From positions 930,001 to 994,000 of the forward strand of contig NZ_CP031704.1 of NCBI RefSeq assembly GCF_003428335.1: 64,000 nucleotides of DNA, read 5' to 3'. Below, piece after piece: positions 57,633 to 64,000 of the stretch (position 1 is the first letter of the stretch; the number at the start of each line of letters is the position of its first letter). The notes beneath the pieces were generated by a model. It was given only the letters and a program-made list of their open reading frames with translations. It ran no database searches and was not told the DNA's origin. The position numbers and the translations under genes are program-made. Origin of the DNA: Solimonas sp. K1W22B-7 (GTDB lineage: Bacteria; Pseudomonadota; Gammaproteobacteria; Nevskiales; Nevskiaceae).

Positions 57633-58198
57633 TGAAACGCGGCTCCCTGTTCTTCGTGGTGGCGGCGGCGCTGGCGGTGTTCGCCACGCTGACGCTGCTG
57701 CGCGGCTTCCAGCCGGAGACGCAGCAGGCGGTGGCCGAAACCGGCATGCCGCCGCGCTACGAGCTGCAGGGCGTGCAATGGACGCGCCTGGACGCGCAGG
57801 GCAAGCCGCTGATCCAGGCCGCCGCCGACACCGCGCGCTACTACGACGACAAGTCGGCCCGCTTCGAGATGCTGAGCGTGCAGCGCCTGGGCGAGGGTGG
57901 CGGTCCCTGGAACCTGCAATCGCCCAGCGGCCGCATGCCCGCGGGGCAGCAGCGCATCGTGCTGGACAAGCCGGTGGAGATGACCGGCAGGATGAAGAGC
58001 GGCGAGCCGGTCCGTGTCGACACCGATTCCCTGTGGGTCGACCTGGAGCGCAAGGAAATCGCCACCGATGACCGCGTGCGCCTCAGCGGCCCCAATCGCG
58101 CCGCCCGCGCCCGCGGCATGCGCGCCGACTGGGGCGGCACCCAGGTCAAACTGCTCAATGAGGTCGAGGTGGACTATGTCCCGCAACCGCGCAGCTGA
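57632..58198 (+). CDS. lptC: LPS export ABC-associated protein LptC
   Basis: The 188-residue protein has one N-terminal membrane anchor (about 6-25) and an LptC beta-jellyroll periplasmic domain (about 40-185, with YELQGVQWTRLDAQGKPLIQAAADTARYY). It accepts lipopolysaccharide from LptB2FG and hands it to LptA. It overlaps the kdsC stop by one base and the lptA start by 23 bases, so the genes are translated together. Confidence 0.9.
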   Translation: MKRGSLFFVVAAALAVFATLTLLRGFQPETQQAVAETGMPPRYELQGVQWTRLDAQGKPLIQAAADTARYYDDKSARFEMLSVQRLGEGGGPWNLQSPSGRMPAGQQRIVLDKPVEMTGRMKSGEPVRVDTDSLWVDLERKEIATDDRVRLSGPNRAARARGMRADWGGTQVKLLNEVEVDYVPQPRS

Positions 58199-58787
58199 GG
58201 GCCTGCTGGCCCTGGCGCTGGCGCTCGCCGCCGGCCTGGCCGGCGCGCAGCAGAACCGCGAGACCGCGGTGGACGCACTGCGCCCCACTGGCCCGGTCAC
58301 CGTCACCGCCGATCGCGCCGAGTGGGAACAGAACGGTGCCATGGTCTACAGCGGCAACGTGCTGCTCAGTTCCGACACGCTCAGGCTCAAGGGCGACCGC
58401 CTGGAGCTGCGCCAGCTCGCCGGCGGCCAGTTCACCGCCAGCGTCACCGGCAACCCGGCCAAGCTCGATCATCCGGGCCTGAAGGACAAGAGCGGCGTAG
58501 TCGGTCCGCCGGTCGGTGCCGAGGCCAGGACCTTGAACTACGACAGCCGCAGCAGCATGGTCGACATCCTCGGCAATGCGCACCTGACGCGCGGCAAGGA
58601 CCAGATCGACGGCGACAACATCCGCTATGACGCCGCCGCGCGCCGCATCAAGGCGGCGGGTGGCGAGGGCGGGCAGGTCAAGATCGTGATCCAGCCGCCG
58701 CCCAAAGCCAGCACGGGTGGCCGCTCCGCTCCCAAGGCGCCGCCGCCGCCCGCCGCGCCGACACCCGAAGCCGGGGAGCAGCCATGA
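58176..58787 (+). CDS. lptA: Lipopolysaccharide transport periplasmic protein LptA
   Basis: The 203-residue protein has a signal peptide (about 1-25) and the OstA/LptA jellyroll (about 40-160) with [25 protein letters not shown] and [25 protein letters not shown]. It forms the periplasmic bridge for lipopolysaccharide between LptC and LptD. The Pro/Ala-rich tail is longer than usual. The start at 58176 inside lptC gives the expected signal peptide. Confidence 0.9.
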   Translation: MSRNRAAEGLLALALALAAGLAGAQQNRETAVDALRPTGPVTVTADRAEWEQNGAMVYSGNVLLSSDTLRLKGDRLELRQLAGGQFTASVTGNPAKLDHPGLKDKSGVVGPPVGAEARTLNYDSRSSMVDILGNAHLTRGKDQIDGDNIRYDAAARRIKAAGGEGGQVKIVIQPPPKASTGGRSAPKAPPPPAAPTPEAGEQP

Positions 58788-59536
58788 CCGCCGCCCAGAC
58801 TCCGCCCGCCGCTTCGGTGCTGAGTGCGTACAACCTGGTCAAGCGCTACAAGAAGCGCACCGTCGTGCGCGACGTCTCGGTCAGCGTCCGCGCCGGCGAG
58901 ATCGTCGGACTGCTGGGCCCCAACGGTGCCGGCAAGACCACGTCGTTCTACATGATCGTCGGCCTGGTGGCCGCCGATGGCGGCCGCATCGAACTGGACG
59001 GCGAGGACCTGACCCGCGCGCCGATGCATGCCCGCGCGCGCCGCGGCATCGGCTACCTGCCGCAGGAAGCCAGCGTGTTCCGCAAGCTCACGGTCGCCGA
59101 GAACATCCTGGCGATCCTGGAGACGCGCAAGGACCTGGACAAGGCGGCGCGCGAACAGGAGCTGGAGCGCCTGCTCGGCGAGCTGCACATCGCGCACATC
59201 CGCGATGGCGAGGGCCAGTCCCTGTCCGGCGGCGAGCGCCGCCGCGTCGAGATCGCGCGCGCCCTGGCCGCCAATCCGCGCTTCATCCTGCTCGACGAGC
59301 CCTTCGCCGGTGTCGATCCGATCGCGGTCGGCGACATCCAGCACATCGTCCATCACCTCAAGCAGCGCGGCATCGGCGTGCTGATCACCGACCATAACGT
59401 GCGCGAGACGCTGTCGCTCTGCGAGCGCGCCTACATCCTGGCCGAGGGTGCGGTGATCGCCGAAGGTGCGCCGGCGACGCTGCTGGAGAACGAAACGGTG
59501 CGTCGGGTTTATCTGGGCGAACAGTTCAAGCTGTAA
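58784..59536 (+). CDS. lptB: LPS export ABC transporter ATPase
   Basis: The 250-residue ATPase has Walker A (GPNGAGKTT), signature LSGGERRR, Walker B ([10 protein letters not shown]) and the switch His in ITDHNV. LptB drives extraction of lipopolysaccharide from the inner membrane through LptFG. The start overlaps the lptA stop as ATGA. lptF and lptG are not in this window, which is common. Confidence 0.95.
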   Translation: MTAAQTPPAASVLSAYNLVKRYKKRTVVRDVSVSVRAGEIVGLLGPNGAGKTTSFYMIVGLVAADGGRIELDGEDLTRAPMHARARRGIGYLPQEASVFRKLTVAENILAILETRKDLDKAAREQELERLLGELHIAHIRDGEGQSLSGGERRRVEIARALAANPRFILLDEPFAGVDPIAVGDIQHIVHHLKQRGIGVLITDHNVRETLSLCERAYILAEGAVIAEGAPATLLENETVRRVYLGEQFKL

Positions 59537-59545
59537 GCTCCGCCC

Positions 59546-59566
59546 GCGGGCCAGGTTGTGGCCCGC
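59546..59566 (+). terminator. Possible terminator after lptB
   Basis: GCGGGCCA and TGGCCCGC form a perfect 8-bp stem with a GGTTG loop, nine bases after the lptB stop. No T-run follows. It may weaken read-through before rpoN, which starts about 140 bases later. The gap also has a -10-like TAGAAT near 59670. Confidence 0.45.
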
Positions 59567-59708
59567 TCCCTCAAGTAAAGACCGCCATGGCCGCCAGGCG
59601 CCAGGCCGGTCCCTCGTCCCACGGATGGGTCGTCAATAAAATGAAGCAACTTTCGTACCGTTCCCGGCGTAGAATGGGAAACATGATTCACCCGACAGCT
59701 TTCTCCGC

Positions 59709-61184
59709 ATGAAGACCTCCCTGGGCCTACGGCTGGGTCAATCCCTGACCATGACCCCGGCACTGCAGCAGGCGATCAAGCTGCTGCAGCTTTCCAGCCT
59801 GGACCTGCAGCAGGAAATCCAGCAGGTGCTGGAATCCAACGTCATGCTGGAACTCGACGGCGAGGGCCCGGTCGAGCTGGAGCCCGGTGCCGAGTCCGCG
59901 GAGGCGCAGGACGCCGCCGCCGCCCCTGGCGCCGAGGTGGCCGCGGTCGAGGTCAGCAGCGATGTCGAGATTCCCCAGGAAATGCCGGTGGATGCCGACT
60001 GGGGCGACGTCTACGACGCCGCCGGCACCGGCAGCAGTACCGGCAAGAGCGGCGACGACGACGACCTGCAGGACTACCTGCAGGCCAACCTGCACGGCCA
60101 GGCCAGCCTGCGCGACCACCTCAACTGGCAGGCCGGGCTGGCGCCGTTCACGCCCACCGAGTCCGAGATCGCCGCCCACCTGATCGACGCCATCAACGAC
60201 GACGGCTACCTGGAGAACTGGGAGGACATCGCCCAGCGCCTGCAGGAGGCCCTGGACGTGAGCTTCGACCAGGTCGAGACGGTGCTCAAGACCGTGCAGG
60301 AGTTCGACCCCAATGGTGTCGGCGCCCGCGACCTGGCCGAGTGCCTGCGCCTGCAGCTGCTGCAGTTCCAGGCGCGCGAGCCCGGCATCCAGGCGGCCCT
60401 GACCCTGGTGGACCATCACATCGGCCTGCTGGCGCGCAAGGACCCGGCCCTGATCGCCAAGGGCAGCGGCCTGCCGCTGGCCCAGGTGGAGCCGGCCCTG
60501 GCCCTGATCCAGTCGCTGCAGCCGCACCCGGGGCGCCCCTTCCAGGCCCACGAGTCGGACTACGTGGCGCCGGACGTGTTCGTGGCCAAGAAGGAAGGGC
60601 GCTGGAGGGTGTCCCTGAACCCCGAACACGCCCCCCGGCTGCGCATCAACGGCTTCTACCAATCGATGATTCGCCGCGCGGACAGTTCCCGCGACCAATT
60701 GACACTGAAGTCACATTTGCAGGAAGCCCGCTATTTCATCAATAGCTTGGAAGCGCGCAACGAGACGCTTTTGCGCGTTGCACAATGCATAGTTGAAGAA
60801 CAGCGCGCTTTTCTGGAATATGGGGAGGAGGCGATGCGGCCCCTCGTCCTGAGGGACATCGCCGAACAGCTCGGGATCCATGAATCGACGGTTTCACGTG
60901 CGACCGCGAACAAGTACATGCTCACTCCGCGTGGGCTTTACGAGCTCAAGTTTTTCTTTTCCAGCCACGTCCAGACCACCCAGGGCGGCGTCTGCTCCGC
61001 CACCGCGATCCAGGCCATGATCAAACGACTGATCACCGCCGAGGATTCCGTACGTCCGCTGTCCGACTCGACGCTGTCGGAAATGCTGCTGAAGGAGGGC
61101 ATACAAGTTGCACGCAGAACCGTAGCGAAGTACCGCGAGGGTCTCGGCATTCCCCCCTCGCATGAGCGTAAACCGCCGTCCTGA
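59709..61184 (+). CDS. rpoN: RNA polymerase sigma-54 factor
   Basis: The 491-residue sigma factor has the Gln/Leu-rich region I (LRLGQSLTMTPALQQAIKLLQLSSLDLQQEIQ), an acidic region II (about 60-120), a core-binding region and the C-terminal HTH with LRDIAEQLGIHESTVSRATANKYM. The RpoN box ARRTVAKYRE, which reads -24 promoter elements, is near the end. It lies between lptB and hpf, the usual gammaproteobacterial place. Confidence 0.96.
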   Translation: MKTSLGLRLGQSLTMTPALQQAIKLLQLSSLDLQQEIQQVLESNVMLELDGEGPVELEPGAESAEAQDAAAAPGAEVAAVEVSSDVEIPQEMPVDADWGDVYDAAGTGSSTGKSGDDDDLQDYLQANLHGQASLRDHLNWQAGLAPFTPTESEIAAHLIDAINDDGYLENWEDIAQRLQEALDVSFDQVETVLKTVQEFDPNGVGARDLAECLRLQLLQFQAREPGIQAALTLVDHHIGLLARKDPALIAKGSGLPLAQVEPALALIQSLQPHPGRPFQAHESDYVAPDVFVAKKEGRWRVSLNPEHAPRLRINGFYQSMIRRADSSRDQLTLKSHLQEARYFINSLEARNETLLRVAQCIVEEQRAFLEYGEEAMRPLVLRDIAEQLGIHESTVSRATANKYMLTPRGLYELKFFFSSHVQTTQGGVCSATAIQAMIKRLITAEDSVRPLSDSTLSEMLLKEGIQVARRTVAKYREGLGIPPSHERKPPS

Positions 61185-61216
61185 AGGCAGGCCGGTCAAC
61201 CAGAGGAGCGTTATAG

Positions 61217-61540
61217 ATGAACCTGAACATTTCTGGTCACCACGTCGAAGTCACCCTGCCACTGCGCGAGTATGTGCTGGCGAAGCTCAAGCGGGTGGAA
61301 CGCCACTTCGATCATCTGATCAGTGCGGAAGTGATCCTCTCGGTAGACAAGCTCCAGCAGAAGGCTGAAGCCACGGTTCACGCCAGCGGCGCCAACCTCC
61401 ACGCCGAGGCCATCAATGGCGACATGTACGCCGCCATCGACCTGCTGATGGACAAGCTCGACCAGCAGACCCGCAAGCACAAGGAAAAGCTGCGCAATCA
61501 TCACCACAAGGACGCGATCAAGCGCATGTCCCTGCAGTAG
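61217..61540 (+). CDS. hpf: Ribosome hibernation-promoting factor
   Basis: The 107-residue protein has the HPF/YfiA fold: MNLNISGHHVEVTLPLREYVLAKLKRVERHF and ADVYAAID-like MYAAIDLLMDKLDQQ. At this length it is a short HPF that acts with a partner to pair ribosomes, rather than a long HPF. A ribosome site (GAGGAG) lies 15 bases before the ATG. It follows rpoN by 32 bases. Confidence 0.93.
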   Translation: MNLNISGHHVEVTLPLREYVLAKLKRVERHFDHLISAEVILSVDKLQQKAEATVHASGANLHAEAINGDMYAAIDLLMDKLDQQTRKHKEKLRNHHHKDAIKRMSLQ

Positions 61541-61552
61541 TTTTCCCTTCGT

Positions 61553-61573
61553 CCGGGCGCATCAGCCGCCCGG
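61553..61573 (+). terminator. Hairpin after hpf
   Basis: CCGGGCG and CGCCCGG pair around CATCAGC, 12 bases past the hpf stop. It lacks a T-run. With the following hairpin it may attenuate transcription into ptsN. Confidence 0.5.
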
Positions 61574-61594
61574 CGTTCCGATGGGGTAAAGTTG

Positions 61595-61624
61595 GGGCCG
61601 TTCCCACGAGGGTGGGGACGGCCC
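61595..61624 (+). terminator. Stronger hairpin before ptsN
   Basis: GGGCCGTTCCCAC and GTGGGGACGGCCC form a 13-bp stem with one G-T wobble, followed by TCTTAGTTT. It lies 26 bases before the ptsN ATG and may act as a partial terminator or RNA-stability element between hpf and ptsN. Confidence 0.55.
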
Positions 61625-61650
61625 TCTTAGTTTGGAAGCATAATCAGACC

Positions 61651-62109
61651 ATGAAACTCGCCGACATCCTCTCCGCCGACCGCGTCAGCAGCGGACATAC
61701 GTTCACCAGCAAGAAGAAGGCCCTGGAAGAGCTGAGCAAGCTCCTGGTCAAGGGCGCGCCGGACGTGAGCAGCGGGGACATCCTCAACAGCCTGTCGGCA
61801 CGCGAGAAGCTCGGCAGCACCGGCCTGGGCCACGGCGTGGCGATCCCGCACGGCCGCATGCCCGGCGTCAGCGAAAGCGTCGGCGCCTTCATGCGCCTCA
61901 AGCACCCGCTGGACTACGAAGCCCACGACGGCAACGGCGTGGACCTGGTGTTCGGCCTGCTGGTGCCGCAGAACGCCACCGAGGCGCACCTGAAGCATCT
62001 GGCCGCCATCGCCGAGATGTTCTCCGACGAAGCCTTCTGCCGCCAGGCCCGCGAAGCCGCCGACGACGAGGCGCTGCACAGCCTGCTGTCCAACTTCAAG
62101 CCCGCCTGA
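61651..62109 (+). CDS. ptsN: PTS EIIA(Ntr) regulatory protein
   Basis: The 152-residue protein has the EIIA fructose/mannitol-type domain with the phospho-His in GVAIPHGRM and the opening LADILSADRV. PtsN is the output of the nitrogen PTS and controls potassium and other transport by protein contact, not sugar uptake. The start at 61651 fits the family; a longer start within the hairpin is unlikely. hprK follows after 17 bases. Confidence 0.94.
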   Translation: MKLADILSADRVSSGHTFTSKKKALEELSKLLVKGAPDVSSGDILNSLSAREKLGSTGLGHGVAIPHGRMPGVSESVGAFMRLKHPLDYEAHDGNGVDLVFGLLVPQNATEAHLKHLAAIAEMFSDEAFCRQAREAADDEALHSLLSNFKPA

Positions 62110-62126
62110 CCCCGGGGCGGTCGCCG

Positions 62127-62756
62127 ATGGCCGCCGCCTCCCGCACCACCTCCCAGCCGCCCCGGGACAGCACCACCCTGCACGGCGTTTTCCTGGAAGT
62201 CTTCGGCCAGGGCGTCCTGATCACCGGCCGCAGCGGCCTGGGCAAGAGCGAACTGGCGCTGGAACTGCTGACGCGCGGCCACCGCCTGATTGCCGACGAC
62301 GCGGTCGAGTTCGAACGCCGCGGCCAGGCCCTGCGGGGGCAGTGTCCGCCGCTGCTGGAAGGCTTCCTGGAGGCGCGCAGCCTCGGCGTGCTCAACATCC
62401 GCCGCCTGTTCGGTCCCGGCAGCCTGCGCAAGGCCGCCACCCTGGACCTGGTGGTCGAGCTGGGCGCGGCGATGGCGCCGGCCAGCGGCATGGAGCGCCT
62501 CTCGGGCCACCGCGGCAGTCGCGAAATCCTCGGCTTGAGCGTCGTCGAAATCTCCATTCCGATCCGCCTCGGGCATAATCTCGCGGTACTCGTCGAAGCC
62601 GCCTGCCGCGATCTCAAGCTGCGCCGCCAGGGCTATCGCGCCGACGAGGATTTCAGCCGGCGCCAGGCGGACGCGATCCGCCGGGCCGGCGAGCCCGGGC
62701 CCCGCAGCAAACCCAGCAAGAAAGCCGGACAGAAGAAAACGAAAAAGCCGCCATGA
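62127..62756 (+). CDS. hprK: HPr kinase/phosphorylase, kinase domain only
   Basis: The 209-residue protein is the C-terminal kinase domain alone: Walker A GRSGLGKSE, the LIADDAVEF strand and the signature region EARSLGVLNIRRLFGPG. The usual N-terminal domain of about 130 residues is absent, and the chain ends in a Lys-rich tail (KPSKKAGQKKTKKPP). HprK phosphorylates or dephosphorylates Ser46 of HPr. The context rpoN-hpf-ptsN-hprK-rapZ supports a regulatory PTS. Confidence 0.88.
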   Translation: MAAASRTTSQPPRDSTTLHGVFLEVFGQGVLITGRSGLGKSELALELLTRGHRLIADDAVEFERRGQALRGQCPPLLEGFLEARSLGVLNIRRLFGPGSLRKAATLDLVVELGAAMAPASGMERLSGHRGSREILGLSVVEISIPIRLGHNLAVLVEAACRDLKLRRQGYRADEDFSRRQADAIRRAGEPGPRSKPSKKAGQKKTKKPP

Positions 62757-62790
62757 AATCCATTCACGACAGTCCGACGGCGGTGTCGGC

Positions 62791-63699
62791 ATGAAGCTGG
62801 TGATCGTCAGCGGCCTGTCGGGGGCCGGCAAGACCGTGGCCCTCAAGCAGTACGAGGATCTGGGCTACTACTGCATCGACAACCTGCCGCTGGCCCTGGT
62901 GGGGCCGATGGCGCGCCGCGCCATCCGCCAGCTCGACCAGCGCTTCGACCGCCTCGCCGTCGGCATCGATGCGCGCGAGAGCCCCAAGGAAATCGAGAAA
63001 TTCCCGCGCTACCTGGAGTACCTGCGCGAGCAGGGCGTGGAGACCCGCGTGCTGTTCCTGCGCGCCGACGATCCGACGCTGCTCAAGCGCTACTCCGAGA
63101 CGCGCCGGCGCCATCCGCTGGCCAGCGAGCAGGTGTCGCTGCCCGAGGCCATCTCGCTGGAGCGCCGCCTGCTGGCGCCGATCGCCAATGTCGCCGATGC
63201 CACGCTGGATACCACCAGCAAGAACCTGCACGAGCTGCGCGAGGAGATCCTGGCGCAGGTGCCGGGCGGCGGCGCCGGCAAGCTGTCGCTGCTGTTCATG
63301 TCCTTCGGCTACAAGAACGGCCTGCCGGAAGCCGCGGACTTCGTCTTCGACGTGCGCTGCCTGCCCAACCCGCACTGGGAGCCGACGCTGCGCAAGCTGA
63401 CCGGACGCGATCCGGCGGTGGCCGCCTGGCTGGAGCGCTTCCCCCAGGTCAACCGCATGCTCGGCGACATCCGCCAGTTCCTCGACCACTGGCTGCCCGA
63501 GTACAAGCGCCAGGACCGCAGCTACCTGACCGTGGCCATCGGCTGCACCGGCGGCCAGCACCGCAGCGTCTACCTGGTGGAGCGCCTCGGCGCGACCCTG
63601 CGCGAGAACTACGACAACGTGGTGGTGCGCCACCGCGAGATGTGGGATGCCAACACCGAACGCCACGTCGGTCACAAGGACAAGGCGACGCACAAATGA
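62791..63699 (+). CDS. rapZ: RNase adapter protein RapZ
   Basis: The 302-residue P-loop protein has Walker A GLSGAGKT at the start and the conserved C-terminal block IGCTGGQHRSVYLVERL. In E. coli RapZ delivers the GlmZ small RNA to RNase E and senses glucosamine-6-phosphate. The same family elsewhere binds UDP-sugars or cyclic nucleotides. It starts 34 bases after hprK and overlaps the next gene as ATGA. Confidence 0.93.
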   Translation: MKLVIVSGLSGAGKTVALKQYEDLGYYCIDNLPLALVGPMARRAIRQLDQRFDRLAVGIDARESPKEIEKFPRYLEYLREQGVETRVLFLRADDPTLLKRYSETRRRHPLASEQVSLPEAISLERRLLAPIANVADATLDTTSKNLHELREEILAQVPGGGAGKLSLLFMSFGYKNGLPEAADFVFDVRCLPNPHWEPTLRKLTGRDPAVAAWLERFPQVNRMLGDIRQFLDHWLPEYKRQDRSYLTVAIGCTGGQHRSVYLVERLGATLRENYDNVVVRHREMWDANTERHVGHKDKATHK

Positions 63700-64000
63700 G
63701 CGTCGGCGTGCTGCTGGTGACCCACGGCAAGCTCGGGCAGAACCTGCTCGAGACCATGCACCACATGCTGGGCGATCTGCCGCTGCGCAACGACGCCCTG
63801 GAAGTGCACCTGGTGCAGAACCACGACGGCCTGATCCTGCAGGGCCAGAAACTCGCCGACCTGCTCGACGACGGCGACGGCGTGCTGATCCTGACCGACG
63901 CCTTCGGCTCCACGCCGAGCAACATCGCCAACAAGCTGGCGGCGGGCCGCGAGGTCCGTGTCGTATCCGGCATCAACCTGCCGATGCTGATCCGCATCTT
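63696..64000 (+). CDS. PTS mannose/fructose-type EIIA component (partial)
   Basis: The first 101 residues are visible before the window ends. They match the EIIA-man fold: VGVLLVTHGKLGQNLLETM carries the phospho-His (His10), and LTDAFGSTPSNIA is the conserved middle segment. This is the PTS regulatory EIIA that normally follows rapZ and precedes ptsH. The stop codon and the rest lie beyond the right edge. Confidence 0.9.
   Translation, partial: MSVGVLLVTHGKLGQNLLETMHHMLGDLPLRNDALEVHLVQNHDGLILQGQKLADLLDDGDGVLILTDAFGSTPSNIANKLAAGREVRVVSGINLPMLIRI

Overview
This is 64 kb of a high-GC bacterial chromosome. The protein set and gene order point to a gammaproteobacterium of the Nevskiales/Solimonadaceae or Xanthomonadales-related kind; that placement is inference. 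Supporting signs are the block kdsD-kdsC-lptC-lptA-lptB-rpoN-hpf-ptsN-hprK-rapZ-EIIA, the ibaG-murA-hisG-hisD block, DUF1302/DUF1329 proteins, many acyl-CoA enzymes, and Pseudomonas-like REP palindromes. I see no rRNA, tRNA, CRISPR array or complete mobile element.

Layout. 0-8 kb: an integron-type integrase stub, a lipoprotein, a DJ-1/PfpI protein divergent from an AraC regulator that overlaps an AAC(6')-Ib-like acetyltransferase, then small metabolic genes, short-chain dehydrogenases, a LON-domain protein and a metallo-beta-lactamase-fold hydrolase. 8.5-12 kb: purL, interrupted by an internal deletion with a frameshift. 12-15.7 kb: a hydrolase-like/nucleotide-cyclase fusion divergent from a two-gene operon (membrane protein plus cyclic-nucleotide-binding/receiver protein), a possible signalling module. 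15.8-20.2 kb: thioesterase-fold protein, acyl-CoA synthetase, small transporter, aldehyde dehydrogenase. 20.3-28.8 kb: a six-gene minus-strand fatty-acid/ester catabolic operon (acyl-CoA dehydrogenase, acyl-CoA ligase, secreted hydrolase, MaoC protein, esterase, thiolase) divergent from a Crp/Fnr regulator. 28.9-30.8 kb: a truncated LysR protein and arsR-arsC-aquaporin. 31-34 kb: di-heme peroxidase, a metallophosphoesterase with an in-frame stop, and a cytochrome c. 34.2-37.3 kb: lipid-binding-fold protein and two acyl-CoA dehydrogenases. 37.4-41 kb: GspB-like protein, alkaline phosphatase, lipoprotein.

41.2-46.4 kb (minus): hisD, hisG, murA, ibaG and an ABC exporter. 46.4-56.1 kb is mixed: an antitoxin with a decayed toxin, photolyase, a zinc-ribbon-like protein, a repeat cluster, a second AraC regulator divergent from sterol desaturase, the DUF1302/DUF1329 pair, and a sirtuin. 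56.1-64 kb (plus): KDO synthesis, LPS transport, sigma-54, hibernation factor and nitrogen-PTS genes.

Near-intact genes carrying lesions (purL, the metallophosphoesterase, the toxin, the LysR protein, the integrase) and several family members lacking catalytic residues (thiolase, cyclase hydrolase domain) are the main departures from an ordinary chromosome. The most coherent candidate for an undescribed system is the cyclase / membrane protein / cNMP-receiver cluster at 12.2-15.7 kb.
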